Shown: positions 7,784 to 17,626, counted from the first letter of the stretch. The stretch is DNA of 64,000 nt from Streptomyces aureus (GCF_000725495.1 NZ_JNZD01000008.1:152854-216853); one strand, 5' to 3'. Notes: generated by a model not told the origin, from the letters alone. Numbers and translations: made by a program.

Positions 7784-9691
7784 ATGGCCACGCGCCACGA
7801 CATCCGCAACGTCGCCATCGTCGCCCACGTCGACCACGGCAAGACCACTCTGGTCGACGCCATGCTCAAGCAGGCCGGTGCCTTCGCCGCGCACGCCGCC
7901 GAGTCGCTCGACGACCGCATGATGGACTCGAACGACCTGGAACGTGAGAAGGGCATCACGATCCTGGCGAAGAACACGGCGGTCAAGTACCACCCGAAGG
8001 ATGGCGGCGACGCCATCACGATCAACATCATCGACACCCCCGGCCACGCCGACTTCGGTGGTGAGGTCGAGCGCGGCCTGTCGATGGTGGACGCGGTCGT
8101 CCTGCTGGTCGACGCCTCCGAGGGCCCGCTGCCGCAGACCCGCTTCGTGCTGCGCAAGGCGCTCCAGCAGCGTCTGCCCGTCATCCTCTGCATCAACAAG
8201 ACGGACCGCCCGGACTCGCGGATCGACGAGGTCGTCAACGAGACCTACGACCTCTTCCTCGACCTGGACGCCGACGAGGACCAGATCGAGTTCCCGATCG
8301 TCTACGCCTGCGCGCGTGACGGAGTGGCCTCGCTGACCAAGCCGCAGAACGGCACCGTCCCGGCCGACAGCGAGAACCTGGAGCCGTTCTTCTCCACGAT
8401 CCTGGAGCACGTCCCGGCCCCGTCCTACGACGAGACCGCGCCGCTCCAGGCCCACGTCACCAACCTGGACGCCGACAACTTCCTCGGCCGTATCGCGCTG
8501 CTGCGCGTCGAGCAGGGCGAGCTGCGCAAGGGCCAGACCGTCACGTGGATCAAGCGCGACGGCTCGATGTCCAACGTGCGCATCACCGAGCTGCTGATGA
8601 CCGAGGCGCTCACCCGCAAGCCCGCGGAGGTGGCCGGCCCCGGTGACATCTGCGCCGTCGCCGGTATCGCGGACATCATGATCGGTGAGACCCTCGCCGA
8701 CACCGAGAACCCGATCGCGCTGCCGCTGATCACGGTCGACGAGCCGGCGATCTCCATGACCATCGGCACCAACACCTCGCCGCTCGTCGGCCGCGGTGGC
8801 ACGGGCAAGGGCGCGGAAGCCAAGGCCGCGGTCAAGGACCGCAAGGTCACCGCCCGCCAGGTCAAGGACCGCCTCGACCGCGAGCTGATCGGTAACGTCT
8901 CCCTCCGCGTGCTCGACACCGAGCGCCCGGACGCCTGGGAGGTCCAGGGCCGTGGTGAGCTCGCGCTCGCCATCCTGGTCGAGCAGATGCGCCGCGAGGG
9001 CTTCGAGCTGACCATCGGCAAGCCCCAGGTCGTCACCCAGGAGATCGACGGCAAGACGTACGAGCCCGTCGAGCGCATGACGATCGACGTGCCCGAGGAG
9101 CACATGGGCGCGGTCACGCAGCTCATGGGTGTCCGCAAGGGCCGGATGGACAACATGTCGAACCACGGCTCGGGCTGGGTGCGCATGGAGTTCGTCGTGC
9201 CTTCCCGCGGTCTGATCGGCTTCCGGACCGAGTTCCTGACCCAGACCCGCGGCACCGGCATCGGTCACTCCATCCACGAGGGCCACGAGCCGTGGTTCGG
9301 CAACCTGGCGACCCGTAACAACGGCTCGCTCGTCGCCGACCGCTCCGGCGCCGTCACCGCGTTCGCGATGACGAACCTCCAGGAGCGCGGCGTGCTGTTC
9401 ACCGACCCCGGCACCGAGGTGTACGAGGGCATGATCGTCGGCGAGAACTCGCGCTCCGACGACATGGACGTGAACATCACCAAGGAGAAGAAGCTCACGA
9501 ACATGCGGTCGTCCTCGGCCGACTCGTTCGAGGCGATCGTCCCGCCGCGCAAGCTCTCCCTGGAGCAGTCCCTGGAGTTCTGCCGCGACGACGAGTGCGT
9601 CGAGGTGACCCCGGAGGCCGTTCGCATCCGCAAGGTCGTCCTCGACCAGCGTGACCGCGCCCGCACGGCGAGCCGCGCCAAGCACGGCTGA
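7784..9691 (+). CDS. typA: Ribosome-associated GTPase TypA/BipA
   Basis: 635 aa, the usual length for this translational GTPase of the EF-G family, which assists ribosome assembly and stress adaptation in the cytoplasm. Visible G motifs are AHVDHGKTT (residues 14-22), the switch region with EKGIT, DTPGHADFGGE and NKTD. The C-terminal half has the BipA-specific region (GRMDNMSNHGSGWVRMEF, GLIGFRTEFLT). The ATG at 7784 follows GGGAGA by 11 nt; earlier in-frame starts would add unrelated residues upstream of the conserved MATRHDIRNVAI. Followed by a strong terminator. Confidence 0.96.
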   Translation: MATRHDIRNVAIVAHVDHGKTTLVDAMLKQAGAFAAHAAESLDDRMMDSNDLEREKGITILAKNTAVKYHPKDGGDAITINIIDTPGHADFGGEVERGLSMVDAVVLLVDASEGPLPQTRFVLRKALQQRLPVILCINKTDRPDSRIDEVVNETYDLFLDLDADEDQIEFPIVYACARDGVASLTKPQNGTVPADSENLEPFFSTILEHVPAPSYDETAPLQAHVTNLDADNFLGRIALLRVEQGELRKGQTVTWIKRDGSMSNVRITELLMTEALTRKPAEVAGPGDICAVAGIADIMIGETLADTENPIALPLITVDEPAISMTIGTNTSPLVGRGGTGKGAEAKAAVKDRKVTARQVKDRLDRELIGNVSLRVLDTERPDAWEVQGRGELALAILVEQMRREGFELTIGKPQVVTQEIDGKTYEPVERMTIDVPEEHMGAVTQLMGVRKGRMDNMSNHGSGWVRMEFVVPSRGLIGFRTEFLTQTRGTGIGHSIHEGHEPWFGNLATRNNGSLVADRSGAVTAFAMTNLQERGVLFTDPGTEVYEGMIVGENSRSDDMDVNITKEKKLTNMRSSSADSFEAIVPPRKLSLEQSLEFCRDDECVEVTPEAVRIRKVVLDQRDRARTASRAKHG

Positions 9692-9752
9692 TCCACCGGC
9701 TCCGCCGGGCCCGGTCCTCCGGGTCCGGCCGGCCAGATCTCAGGCGAACGAA

Positions 9753-9790
9753 GCCCGGGTGCCCCCGCATGGGGGCACCCGGGCTTTTTT
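9753..9790 (+). terminator. Rho-independent terminator of typA
   Basis: Perfect 14-bp stem (arms 9753-9766 and 9771-9784), loop GCAT, followed by six T residues (9785-9790). Two A residues before the left arm could extend the stem into the T-run. Confidence 0.92.
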
Positions 9791-9799
9791 GCCACCCGT

Positions 9800-10126
9800 T
9801 TTCCGCGCTCGCGTGTCCGGAATACGGTGCTCCCAGACCGATACGCATGTAACACGTCCGTTTCGGGGGCTTCTCCCGCAGATCATTTTGTCCAGATTTT
9901 GGAAGATGTACGCGGCAGCTGTGATGGAACCGAGACCTAAAGGCTGTGGTCGGTTATCTGGCTCATGTCACATAGTTAGCCGCGTAACGCTCGGGTCAAT
10001 GGGTCATGCGCTGTGGGGACAGCGCCGACTCACGAGCACAGTGGGGTGCTTGATCCTCCGTCAGGGGTGTCGGAGGTCGGGCGTACCCCTCCTGTCCGTG
10101 CACGGTTGAGTCATGAGGAGGTACCC
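9800..10126 (+). promoter_or_regulatory. bldK upstream region with two hairpins
   Basis: Less GC-rich than its surroundings, so probably holds the bldK promoter, though I could not fix a -35/-10 pair with confidence. Two potential RNA hairpins are visible: 7-bp arms 10008-10014/10019-10025 with a G4 loop, and 6-bp arms 10055-10060/10071-10076 (CCTCCG/CGGAGG). They precede a short reading frame with an ideal ribosome binding site, an arrangement that could act as a leader controlling bldK. Confidence 0.4.
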
Positions 10127-10225
10127 ATGTGCGGTGTCATCGGCGCCCTGTGGGTCACATCGTCCCCTGCGGTCCGCGACGACGGCGCGGTGTTCCGAGC
10201 GCGGATCCGCGCCTCCGCGTACTGA
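10127..10225 (+). CDS. Short leader-like ORF upstream of bldKA
   Basis: 32-codon frame starting MCGVIGALWVTSS, preceded by AGGAGGT (10116-10122) with 4-5 nt spacing, the best ribosome binding site in this region and better than that of bldKA itself. It sits about 225 nt before bldKA on the same strand. No family is recognised. The start MCGVIG resembles the N-terminus of Ntn glutamine amidotransferases (MCGI-G), so a gene remnant is an alternative to a regulatory leader peptide. Unproven as a gene. Confidence 0.4.
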   Translation: MCGVIGALWVTSSPAVRDDGAVFRARIRASAY

Positions 10226-10449
10226 CGCGGAGCCGGCGCTTCGGCCCGGCCCGACGGACCGTGACGTGGTCTCAACTACGCGCGTCCCGCTGGGGTTTCC
10301 GGGCGACCGCCGGTCGATCGACGTCTCTTCTGAACCGAATGGTGGCCGGGCACGCCAGGTGACGGCCGCCGGCTCGGCACGGCCCGATCCGCTCCGGCGG
10401 ACCGGCGCCGCCGGGTACGGCACACCCACACATGCGGAATGGGCGAATT

Positions 10450-11484
10450 GTGACGAGTCCTATCGAGACTGAGGACGGCGCGGAACCGGTCGTCGTGCAC
10501 GGCGGGCAGGCGGCGACCACGAAACCCGAGGGCGACCCGCTCGTCGGCCGGTCTCCCGGCCAGTTGATGTGGACCCGCTTCAAGCGGGACCGTTCAGGGG
10601 TCATCTCCGCCTACGTCGTGGGGTTCTTCTTCCTGATCGGGGCGCTCGCGCCGCTGATCGCCAAGCTGTACGGCAAGAGTCCGTACACGGTGTTCGCGGA
10701 CGAACGCCCCGAACTCTTCGACAGCGCGGGCGTGCCGCTGCAGCCCAACGGCGGGATCAGCAGCGAGTTCTGGTTCGGTCTGGAGCCGGGCAACGGCTAC
10801 GACGTCTTCACCAAGCTGATCTACGGCATCCGCACCTCGCTGATGATCTCCGTGGCGGTGACGGTGACGGTCGTGCTCACCGGCATCCTGCTGGGCGTCA
10901 CCGCCGGCTACGTAGGCAAGAAGGCCGACTTCGTCATCAGCCGGGTCATCGACTTCCTGCTGGCCTTCCCCTCGCAGCTGTTCTTCATCGCGAGCATGCC
11001 GGTCGTGGTCTCGCTCTTCGTGAGCCCGCGCGACGAGACACCGACCTATGTGCGCGTGGTCGCGCTGATCGTCGTCCAGTGGTTCCTCGGCTGGATGAGT
11101 CTCGCCCGCATCCTGCGCGGGACCTCGCTCTCCCTGCGCGAGCGGGAGTTCATCGAGGCGGCCAAGGTGAGCGGGGCGTCCCCCTGGCGGATCATCCGCA
11201 AGGAGGTGCTGCCCAACGTGGTGACACCGCTGCTGGTGCAGACGACCTATCTGCTCCCCAACTTCGTGACGATCGAGGCGGGTCTGTCGTTCCTCGGCGT
11301 CGGCATCGTCGAACCGACGCCCGACTGGGGACAGATGTTCTCCAAGGCCTCGACGGAACTCGTCCTGCAGAACGACATCACCTACATGTTCTTCCCGGGT
11401 GTCTCGATGATCATTTTCGTCGTCGCGTTCAACCTGCTCGGGGATTCGGTCAGGGACGCCTTCGATCCCAAGACGGCTCGCTGA
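10450..11484 (+). CDS. bldKA: Oligopeptide ABC transporter permease BldKA (OppC type)
   Basis: About 344-aa inner-membrane permease of a peptide importer. It has an OppC-type N-terminal cytoplasmic tail, a first helix near residues 40-62, a large extracytoplasmic loop, then five more helices. The EAA coupling loop is EAAKVSGASPWRIIRKEVLPN. The GTG at 10450 has a weak G-rich site before it; an ATG at 10432 would add six residues. It is the first gene of a five-gene set whose order matches S. coelicolor bldKA-E (permease, binding protein, permease, ATPase, ATPase), a locus needed for aerial mycelium formation through uptake of an extracellular signal. The bldK name rests on order, length and the neighbouring core genes. 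Confidence 0.88.
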   Translation: MTSPIETEDGAEPVVVHGGQAATTKPEGDPLVGRSPGQLMWTRFKRDRSGVISAYVVGFFFLIGALAPLIAKLYGKSPYTVFADERPELFDSAGVPLQPNGGISSEFWFGLEPGNGYDVFTKLIYGIRTSLMISVAVTVTVVLTGILLGVTAGYVGKKADFVISRVIDFLLAFPSQLFFIASMPVVVSLFVSPRDETPTYVRVVALIVVQWFLGWMSLARILRGTSLSLREREFIEAAKVSGASPWRIIRKEVLPNVVTPLLVQTTYLLPNFVTIEAGLSFLGVGIVEPTPDWGQMFSKASTELVLQNDITYMFFPGVSMIIFVVAFNLLGDSVRDAFDPKTAR

Positions 11485-11636
11485 CAACACAGTTGTGGGC
11501 GCCTTCGCCCCGTTCACGAACGGCACTTCCACAGCACAGCAATGTCCGACACCGGTCCGAAGACCGCAGACCGCAACTCAACGGCACCACAGGTGCACTT
11601 GTTCGCACCGGTGACAACAGATGGGTAGGAATCTGA

Positions 11637-13448
11637 GTGATGAGTAGGGGCGGACGCCACGCATACGCCGCAATCTCAGTGCTCGCGGCGGGAGCTCTCG
11701 TGCTCACCGGTTGCAGCAAGGGCGGCAGCGACAAGGGGAACGACAACAACAAGGACAAGGAGAACGCGCAGCGGCAGCAGCAGTCGATCAAATTCGGCAA
11801 CGCCGCCGACTCCACCGGTCCCGCGGCCGAGGTACCCGGCGCGAAGAGCGGCGGCACGATGGAGGTCCTCCAGCGTGACAGCTACGCGCACCTGGACCCG
11901 GGCCAGATCTACGTCTCCGACGAGGGCTCCCTCGCCACACTGCTCCACCGTGGTCTGACCGGGTACAAGGCCACGAGCGACGACGGCTCCAAGCACGAGA
12001 TCGTCGGCGACCTCGCCACCGACTCCGGCACCACGACGGACGGCGGCAAGACCTGGAAGTACACGCTCAAGGACGGCATCAAGTTCGAGAACGGTACGGC
12101 GATCACGTCCAAGGACGTCCGCCACACCTTCGAGCGCATGTTCGCCCCGTTCATCAACCAGGGCCCGCCCTACATCCAGCAGTGGCTGGCCGACACCCCG
12201 GGCGCGGACTACCGCAAGCTGCTGAAGGACGGCCCCTACAAGGGCAAGCACCTGCCGGACACCATCCTGCAGACGCCGGACGACAAAACGATCGTCTTCA
12301 AGTTCAAGACGTCGCACCCCGACCTTCCGTACGCCCTCGCCATGGCGGGCTACGCGATCGTCTCCGAGAAGGGCGACACCAAGACGAAGTACGACCGGGC
12401 GCCCGTGACGACCGGTCCGTACAAGATCCAGTCGTTCAAGTCCGGCAAGTCGATGGTCCTCGTGAAGAACACCAACTGGGACCCGAAGACCGACCCGATC
12501 CGTCACCAGTACGTGGACAAGTTCAACATCACGTTCAACCAGCAGTACGAGACGTCCACCAAGACGCTGCTGGCGGACACCGGAGCCGACCAGGCCGGCA
12601 TCAGCTTCAACAACCAGGTCGACGCGGGCAACCTCTCCAAGGTTCTCGCCGACCCGAAGATGAAGTCCCGTACGGTCTCGGGCTTCCAGCCCTACGTCGG
12701 CCAGATGAACATCAACATGAGCCACCCGGCGCTCAAGGACAAGAAGATCCGCGAGGCCATCGCCTACGCCCTGCCGATCACGCCGTTCGTGCGTGCCTAC
12801 GGCGGCACCGACGCGATGCAGGTCGCCGGCGGACTCATCAGCCCGACCGTCAGCGGCTACGACGCCTCCTTCGACCCGCACGGCAAGATCAAGAAGCCGG
12901 CCGGTGACCCGGTCAAGGCCAAGGCCCTGCTGAAGGAAGCCGGCAAGGTGGGCATGAAGCTGACCTTCGGCTACATCAACACCCCCGAGGGCCAGCAGTA
13001 CTCCACCGCCATGGCGGCGGGCCTGCAGAAGGCCGGCTTCAACGTCCAGCGCCAGGAGATCCCGGCCGAGACCTACTACGACCAGGTCAGCAAGCTGGAC
13101 AACAACTACGACATCTTCCACACCGCGTGGGGTGCCGACTGGCCGTCCTCCTCGACCGTGATCCCGCCGCTGTACGACGGCCGCGCGATCGCCGACGGCG
13201 CCCAGAACTACTCGCAGGTCAACGACCCCAAGGTGAACGCGGACATCGACCGCATCAACAAGATCACCGACCCGGTCAAGGCCGCGGCCGAGTGGGAGAA
13301 GGTCGACCAGTACCTGGTCAAGGACGTCGTCAACGTCGTCCCGACCGGCTACTACAAGCAGACTCAGATCGCCGGCTCCAAGGTCGGCGGCCTGGTCTAC
13401 GACGACGTGATCGGCGGCGTCGACCCGCGTCGCCTGTTCGTCAAGTAA
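11637..13448 (+). CDS. bldKB: Oligopeptide-binding lipoprotein BldKB
   Basis: 603-aa family 5 solute-binding lipoprotein of the BldK importer. It has a positive N-terminus, hydrophobic stretch and lipobox LTGC (Cys about residue 26), then an Asn/Asp/Lys-rich linker before the two-lobed domain. The family pattern DVRHTFERMFAP and the C-terminal GADWPSSSTVIPPLY are visible. GTG (11637) and ATG (11640) are adjacent starts; GGAAT lies 8-12 nt upstream. In S. coelicolor BldKB captures a peptide-like developmental signal; its ligand is not evident from sequence. A strong hairpin directly follows the stop and may raise its mRNA level relative to the downstream genes. Confidence 0.9.
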   Translation: MMSRGGRHAYAAISVLAAGALVLTGCSKGGSDKGNDNNKDKENAQRQQQSIKFGNAADSTGPAAEVPGAKSGGTMEVLQRDSYAHLDPGQIYVSDEGSLATLLHRGLTGYKATSDDGSKHEIVGDLATDSGTTTDGGKTWKYTLKDGIKFENGTAITSKDVRHTFERMFAPFINQGPPYIQQWLADTPGADYRKLLKDGPYKGKHLPDTILQTPDDKTIVFKFKTSHPDLPYALAMAGYAIVSEKGDTKTKYDRAPVTTGPYKIQSFKSGKSMVLVKNTNWDPKTDPIRHQYVDKFNITFNQQYETSTKTLLADTGADQAGISFNNQVDAGNLSKVLADPKMKSRTVSGFQPYVGQMNINMSHPALKDKKIREAIAYALPITPFVRAYGGTDAMQVAGGLISPTVSGYDASFDPHGKIKKPAGDPVKAKALLKEAGKVGMKLTFGYINTPEGQQYSTAMAAGLQKAGFNVQRQEIPAETYYDQVSKLDNNYDIFHTAWGADWPSSSTVIPPLYDGRAIADGAQNYSQVNDPKVNADIDRINKITDPVKAAAEWEKVDQYLVKDVVNVVPTGYYKQTQIAGSKVGGLVYDDVIGGVDPRRLFVK

Positions 13449-13460
13449 CCGTCGCTCTGA

Positions 13461-13508
13461 CGGGGCCCGGCGTGCTCACCCTCGGCGAGGGCGACGCGCC
13501 GGGCCCCG
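13461..13508 (+). promoter_or_regulatory. Intercistronic hairpin after bldKB
   Basis: 12-bp perfect outer stem (arms 13461-13472 and 13497-13508), whose loop contains a smaller CCCTCG/CGAGGG stem. It has no T-run and lies between bldKB and bldKC. A processing or 3'-end-stabilising structure favouring the binding-protein message is the usual explanation in ABC importer operons; partial termination is possible. Confidence 0.6.
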
Positions 13509-13542
13509 CCGGGCCCGCTGACGTCTGAGAGCTGCCCCTGCC

Positions 13543-14523
13543 ATGCTGCGCTTCCTCGTTCGCCGGACACTCGGCGCCGCCGTCATTCTCTTCCTGCTGA
13601 GTATCGTCGCGTTCCTGCTGTTCTTCGGGATGCCGAGGGACCCGGGACTGCTGATGTGCGGCAAGACATGCACGCCTGCCAACCTCGCGAACATCCATCA
13701 TGTGCTCGGACTCGACAAGTCGATCCCCGAGCAGTACTGGATCTTCCTGCACAACCTCGTGCTGGGCAGCAACGGCTTCGACCAGGGTCCGTGCCCCGCA
13801 CCCTGCTTCGGGTACTCGTACCACACCAACGAGCAGGTCTGGGGCACGCTGATGGACCGGCTCCCCACGACGGTCTCGCTGACGCTGGGGGCCGCGGTCT
13901 GCTTCCTGTTCGTGGGCCTCGGCACGGGCATGCTGTCCGCGTGGAAGCGCGGCACGCTCGTCGACAAGACCGTGACGGCCGGCGCGATGGTGCTCAGCTC
14001 GATGCAGATCTACTTCCTCGGCCCGCTGGCGCTCGCGGCACTCGTCTACCAGAGCCACCTCTTCGACAAGCCCGCCTACAACGACTTCACCGCGGACCCG
14101 GTGAGCTGGTTCACCGGGCTGATCATCCCCTGGGTGATCCTGTCCACGATCTTCGCCTCGCAGTACACCCGTATGGCGCGCTCGTCGATGATCGAGCAGC
14201 TCCAGGAGGAACACGTCCGCACGGCCCGGGCCAAGGGCATGTCCCGCAGGTACGTCTTCTTCCGCTACGCCTGGCGCGGATCCCTGATCCCCATCGTCAC
14301 CATCTTCGGCATCGACCTCGGCGCGCTGCTGGGCGGCGCGATCATCACCGAATACACCTTCGGACTGCCCGGTCTCGGCAAGCTCGCCGTCGAATCCGTC
14401 AACTTCAGCGACCTTCCGCTGCTGCTGGGCGTGATGCTCTTCTCCGCGGCCATGATCCTTCTGTTCAACATCATCGTGGATGCCTGCTACGCCTTCATCG
14501 ACCCGCGCGTGCGGCTGTCCTAG
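13543..14523 (+). CDS. bldKC: Oligopeptide ABC transporter permease BldKC (OppB type)
   Basis: 326-aa OppB/DppB-type permease. N-terminal helix at about residues 9-30, then an extracytoplasmic loop with two cysteine pairs (C39/C43 in CGKTC and C84/C88 in CPAPC), then five helices. The EAA-type coupling loop is RTARAKGMSRRYVFFRYAWRGSLIP. It pairs with BldKA to form the transmembrane channel. Starts with ATG 34 nt after the intercistronic hairpin. The same cysteine positions occur in the second importer's permease at 21601-22581. Confidence 0.9.
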   Translation: MLRFLVRRTLGAAVILFLLSIVAFLLFFGMPRDPGLLMCGKTCTPANLANIHHVLGLDKSIPEQYWIFLHNLVLGSNGFDQGPCPAPCFGYSYHTNEQVWGTLMDRLPTTVSLTLGAAVCFLFVGLGTGMLSAWKRGTLVDKTVTAGAMVLSSMQIYFLGPLALAALVYQSHLFDKPAYNDFTADPVSWFTGLIIPWVILSTIFASQYTRMARSSMIEQLQEEHVRTARAKGMSRRYVFFRYAWRGSLIPIVTIFGIDLGALLGGAIITEYTFGLPGLGKLAVESVNFSDLPLLLGVMLFSAAMILLFNIIVDACYAFIDPRVRLS

Positions 14524-14532
14524 GAGCGATCC

Positions 14533-15594
14533 GTGACCACTTCGACCAAGGAATCGGGTGCCGTCGCCCCGGCCGCCCCGGGCGCCTTCCTCTCGGTGCG
14601 CGACCTGTACGTCCGGTTCAAGACCGAGGACGGCGTCGTCAAGGCCGTCGACGGACTCTCCTTCGACCTCGAACGGGGCAAGACCCTCGGCATCGTGGGC
14701 GAGTCGGGCTCCGGCAAGTCGGTGACCAACCTGACGATCCTCGGCCTGCACAACCCGATGTTCACGTCCGTCGAGGGCGAGATCGTCCTCGACGGGCAGG
14801 AGCTGATCACCGCCCGCGAGTCGGAACTGGAGAAGGTGCGCGGCAACAAAGCCGCGATGATCTTCCAGGACCCGCTGACGGCGCTCTCCCCCTACTACAC
14901 CGTGGGCCGCCAGATCGCCGAGCCGTTCTGGAAGCACACCGGGGCGTCGAAGAAGGCCGCCTGGGAGCGGGCGGTGGAGATGCTCGGCAAGGTCGGCATC
15001 CCCAACCCCAGACAACGGGCGAAGGACTATCCGCACCAGTTCTCCGGCGGTATGCGCCAGCGCGCGATGATCGCGATGGCGCTGGTCTGCGACCCCGACC
15101 TCCTGATCGCGGACGAGCCGACCACCGCGCTCGACGTCACCGTGCAGGCCCAGATCCTCGACCTGCTGAAGAACCTCCAGCAGGAGTTCGGCTCGGCGAT
15201 CGTCTTCATCACGCACGACCTGGGCGTGATCGCGGACATGGCCGACGACATCATGGTGATGTACGCGGGCGGGGCGGTGGAACGCGGAACGGTCGACCAG
15301 GTGCTGCGCTCGCCCCAGCACCCCTACACCTGGGGCCTGCTGAACTCGATGCCCCGGCTGGACTCGGACCTCGACACCCCGCTGGCCCCGATCCCCGGCG
15401 CGCCCCCCTCCCTGCTGAGGCCCCCGTCGGGCTGCCGGTTCCACCCCCGCTGCACCTTCCAGGCGGAGGTCGGCGGCGCGCGGTGCGTGGACGAACTCCC
15501 GCTGCTGCCGCCGGGCCGGGGAGGCGCCTGCCATCTGACGGCCGAGCAGAAGCAGACCATTTTCGTCGAGCAGATCAAGCCCCGGCTGCGGTAG
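14533..15594 (+). CDS. bldKD: Oligopeptide ABC transporter ATPase BldKD (OppD type)
   Basis: 353-aa cytoplasmic ATPase. Walker A GESGSGKS at residues ~56-63, Q-loop in [12 protein letters not shown], signature FSGGMRQR, Walker [14 protein letters not shown]-loop THDLG. The C-terminal extension has the oligopeptide-transporter domain ([10 protein letters not shown]) whose cysteines can hold an iron-sulfur cluster in OppD/DppD relatives. GTG start 9 nt after bldKC. Works as a heterodimer with BldKE. Confidence 0.92.
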   Translation: MTTSTKESGAVAPAAPGAFLSVRDLYVRFKTEDGVVKAVDGLSFDLERGKTLGIVGESGSGKSVTNLTILGLHNPMFTSVEGEIVLDGQELITARESELEKVRGNKAAMIFQDPLTALSPYYTVGRQIAEPFWKHTGASKKAAWERAVEMLGKVGIPNPRQRAKDYPHQFSGGMRQRAMIAMALVCDPDLLIADEPTTALDVTVQAQILDLLKNLQQEFGSAIVFITHDLGVIADMADDIMVMYAGGAVERGTVDQVLRSPQHPYTWGLLNSMPRLDSDLDTPLAPIPGAPPSLLRPPSGCRFHPRCTFQAEVGGARCVDELPLLPPGRGGACHLTAEQKQTIFVEQIKPRLR

Positions 15595-15606
15595 GGAGAA
15601 CGCGTC

Positions 15607-16758
15607 ATGAGTGAAGACGTCGAGAAGGACGTCACGGCGGGCGCCACCACGCTGCCCGCCCCGCGCGCCGCAGCCGGCGAGGGCTCCGCCGAACCGCTGC
15701 TCGTGGTCGACAAGCTGGTCAAGCACTTCCCGGTCAAGGGCGGCTTCCCCGTCCGCCGCACCATCGGCGCGGTCCAGGCCGTGGACGGCATCGACCTGAC
15801 CGTGCACGTGGGCGAGAGTTTCGGCCTGGTGGGGGAGTCCGGCTGCGGCAAGTCGACGACCGGACGCCTGATCACACGGCTGCTGGAGCCCACCGGGGGC
15901 CGCATCACCTACCGCGGCCGGGACATCACCCACGCCAGCCGCAAGGAGCTGGCACCGGTCCGCTCCGAGATCCAGATGATCTTCCAGGACCCCTATTCCT
16001 CGCTGAACCCGCGGCAGACGGTCGGCAAGATCATCTCGGCGCCCATGGAGATCAACGGGATCGACCCGACCGGCGGCCGCGAGAAGCGGGTGCGGGAGCT
16101 GCTGGAGATCGTGGGGCTGAACCCCGAGCACTACAACCGCTTCCCGCACGAGTTCTCCGGCGGCCAGCGCCAGCGCATCGGGGTGGCCCGGGCGCTCGCG
16201 TCCGAGCCCAAGCTGATCGTGGCGGACGAGCCGGTCTCCGCGCTCGACGTCTCCATCCAGGCGCAGGTCGTCAACCTGCTCCAGGAGGTGCAGCGGGAAC
16301 TGGGCATCGCGTTCCTGTTCATCGCCCACGACCTCGCGGTGGTACGGCACTTCTCGCAGCGCGTCGCGGTCATGTACCTCGGAAAGGTGATCGAGGTCGG
16401 CGACCGGGGCTCCATCTACACCCGGCCCCGGCACCCCTACACCCACGCCCTGCTCTCGGCGGTCCCCGAGGTCGAGCTGGAAGCCTCCGGCAAGCCGCCC
16501 AGGGAGCGCATCCGCCTCGCCGGCGACGTGCCGTCCCCCATCTCCCCGCCCTCCGGCTGCCGCTTCCGCACCCGGTGCTGGAAGGCGCAGGACAAGTGCG
16601 CCCAGGAGGAGCCGCCGCTGGTCCGTCTGTCCGGCAACAAGGACGGACATCTGACGGCGTGCCACTTCCCCGAGGACCCGACCACCGAGGCCCGCGACGA
16701 GGACATCGTGCTGGACCCGGCCCTCGCGGCCCTGGAGGACGCGGCCGAAGGACAGTAG
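15607..16758 (+). CDS. bldKE: Oligopeptide ABC transporter ATPase BldKE (OppF type)
   Basis: 383-aa partner ATPase. Walker [10 protein letters not shown]-loop [12 protein letters not shown], signature FSGGQRQR, Walker [14 protein letters not shown]-loop AHDLAVV, and the OppF-type C-terminal motif [12 protein letters not shown] with HLTACH. It has an Ala/Glu-rich 30-residue N-terminal tail not needed for the fold and an acidic C-terminus. ATG start 12 nt after bldKD. Much closer to the ATPase at 19418-20464 than to the one at 30676-31737, supporting a shared origin of the first two importers. Confidence 0.92.
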   Translation: MSEDVEKDVTAGATTLPAPRAAAGEGSAEPLLVVDKLVKHFPVKGGFPVRRTIGAVQAVDGIDLTVHVGESFGLVGESGCGKSTTGRLITRLLEPTGGRITYRGRDITHASRKELAPVRSEIQMIFQDPYSSLNPRQTVGKIISAPMEINGIDPTGGREKRVRELLEIVGLNPEHYNRFPHEFSGGQRQRIGVARALASEPKLIVADEPVSALDVSIQAQVVNLLQEVQRELGIAFLFIAHDLAVVRHFSQRVAVMYLGKVIEVGDRGSIYTRPRHPYTHALLSAVPEVELEASGKPPRERIRLAGDVPSPISPPSGCRFRTRCWKAQDKCAQEEPPLVRLSGNKDGHLTACHFPEDPTTEARDEDIVLDPALAALEDAAEGQ

Positions 16759-16777
16759 GCCCGAGCGCCGACATCCA

Positions 16778-16806
16778 GGGGCCCGCCGCCGCCCGGCGCG
16801 GGCCCC
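16778..16806 (+). terminator. Hairpin after bldKE
   Basis: 9-bp perfect GC stem (arms 16778-16786 and 16798-16806), 20 nt after the bldKE stop, without a T-run. Likely end of the bldK operon. Confidence 0.5.
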
Positions 16807-16891
16807 TTCGGCATGCGCGGGGCGCGACGCGCGGGGGAGCGGACTCGCAGCGGTCGGCGCACCCCGTACCCGCCGGCCGCGCGTCCCGTGC

Positions 16892-17626
16892 TCAGGCGCG
16901 GCCGGCGACCGTGATGATCTCGGGGGCGGTGGGGGAGAGCGGCTCGCGTCCCCAGTCCCCGTACTGTTCGTGCACGACCAGCCCGGCCTCGCCGAGGAAC
17001 CCGCGCAGGGCGTCCGCCCCCAGGAACCGCAGGGTGCTGCGGCTCACCCTCGGCCCGACCCAGCGCGCGTGCTCGAAGGTCTCGCTGAACGTCACGCGGT
17101 CCCCGAGCACCGGCGTCTCGACCTCGTGCCGGACCCGTACGGCGTCCCCGTGCGCGTCGCTGACCTCGCGGGCCCGCTCGGGCCGCCATCGCTCCCACGC
17201 CCGGACGGCGGGGTTGCGGGTCTCGAAGACGAACCGCCCGCCGTCGTCGAGGGCCCCCCGCACGGCGGCCAGCGCGGAGCGCACCTCCTCGTCGCCGACG
17301 AGCACCTGGAAGGCGTGCCCGGTCATCACGACGAGGTCGAACTCCCGCTCCCAGCGCACCGATCCGAGGTCACCGAGCACCCACTCGACGTCCGCCTGCG
17401 CGCGTGCCTGCACCAGCATGGCCGCGGCGGGGTCGAGACCGCACAGACGCCCCTCGTGACCGGCCTCCCGGGCCCGCGCCAGCAGGCGCCCGGTCCCGCA
17501 CCCGACGTCGAGCACGGACCGCGCGGACATCACCAGATCCAGGTAGAAGTCGTCGCTCGGACCCCACGGGTTGAGCGCGTCGTACAAGGCGGCGAGCGAG
17601 ACGTCACTGAACGAGCGATCAGTCAT
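16892..17626 (-). CDS. Class I SAM-dependent methyltransferase
   Basis: 244 aa. SAM-binding motif I is LDVGCGTGRLLARA at about residues 39-52, followed by the acidic end of the second strand (LCGLDPAAAM) and motif IV (FDLVVMTGHAFQVL), which is the UbiE/type 11-like pattern. The substrate cannot be read from sequence. ATG start at 17626. Convergent with bldK, divergent from the VOC gene at 17782. Not obviously linked to peptide transport. Confidence 0.8.
   Translation of the reverse strand: MTDRSFSDVSLAALYDALNPWGPSDDFYLDLVMSARSVLDVGCGTGRLLARAREAGHEGRLCGLDPAAAMLVQARAQADVEWVLGDLGSVRWEREFDLVVMTGHAFQVLVGDEEVRSALAAVRGALDDGGRFVFETRNPAVRAWERWRPERAREVSDAHGDAVRVRHEVETPVLGDRVTFSETFEHARWVGPRVSRSTLRFLGADALRGFLGEAGLVVHEQYGDWGREPLSPTAPEIITVAGRA

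Noticed and set aside
7760..9685. Minus-strand open frame opposite typA
   Set aside because: typA is unambiguous and the opposite translation has no recognisable domain.
9926..9955. GGAAC followed by CGGTT upstream of bldK as an ECF promoter
   Set aside because: Spacing is too long and the -10 part does not match CGTT or TCTRA, so support is too weak.
9960..9970. AdpA-like site TGGCTCATGT upstream of bldK
   Set aside because: It mismatches the TGGCSNGWWY consensus at conserved positions; not reported as a site.
13441..16665. Minus-strand open frame of over 1000 codons across bldKC-bldKE
   Set aside because: Its composition is that of a frame opposite GC-rich coding DNA; the plus-strand genes carry all the family motifs and correct third-position GC.
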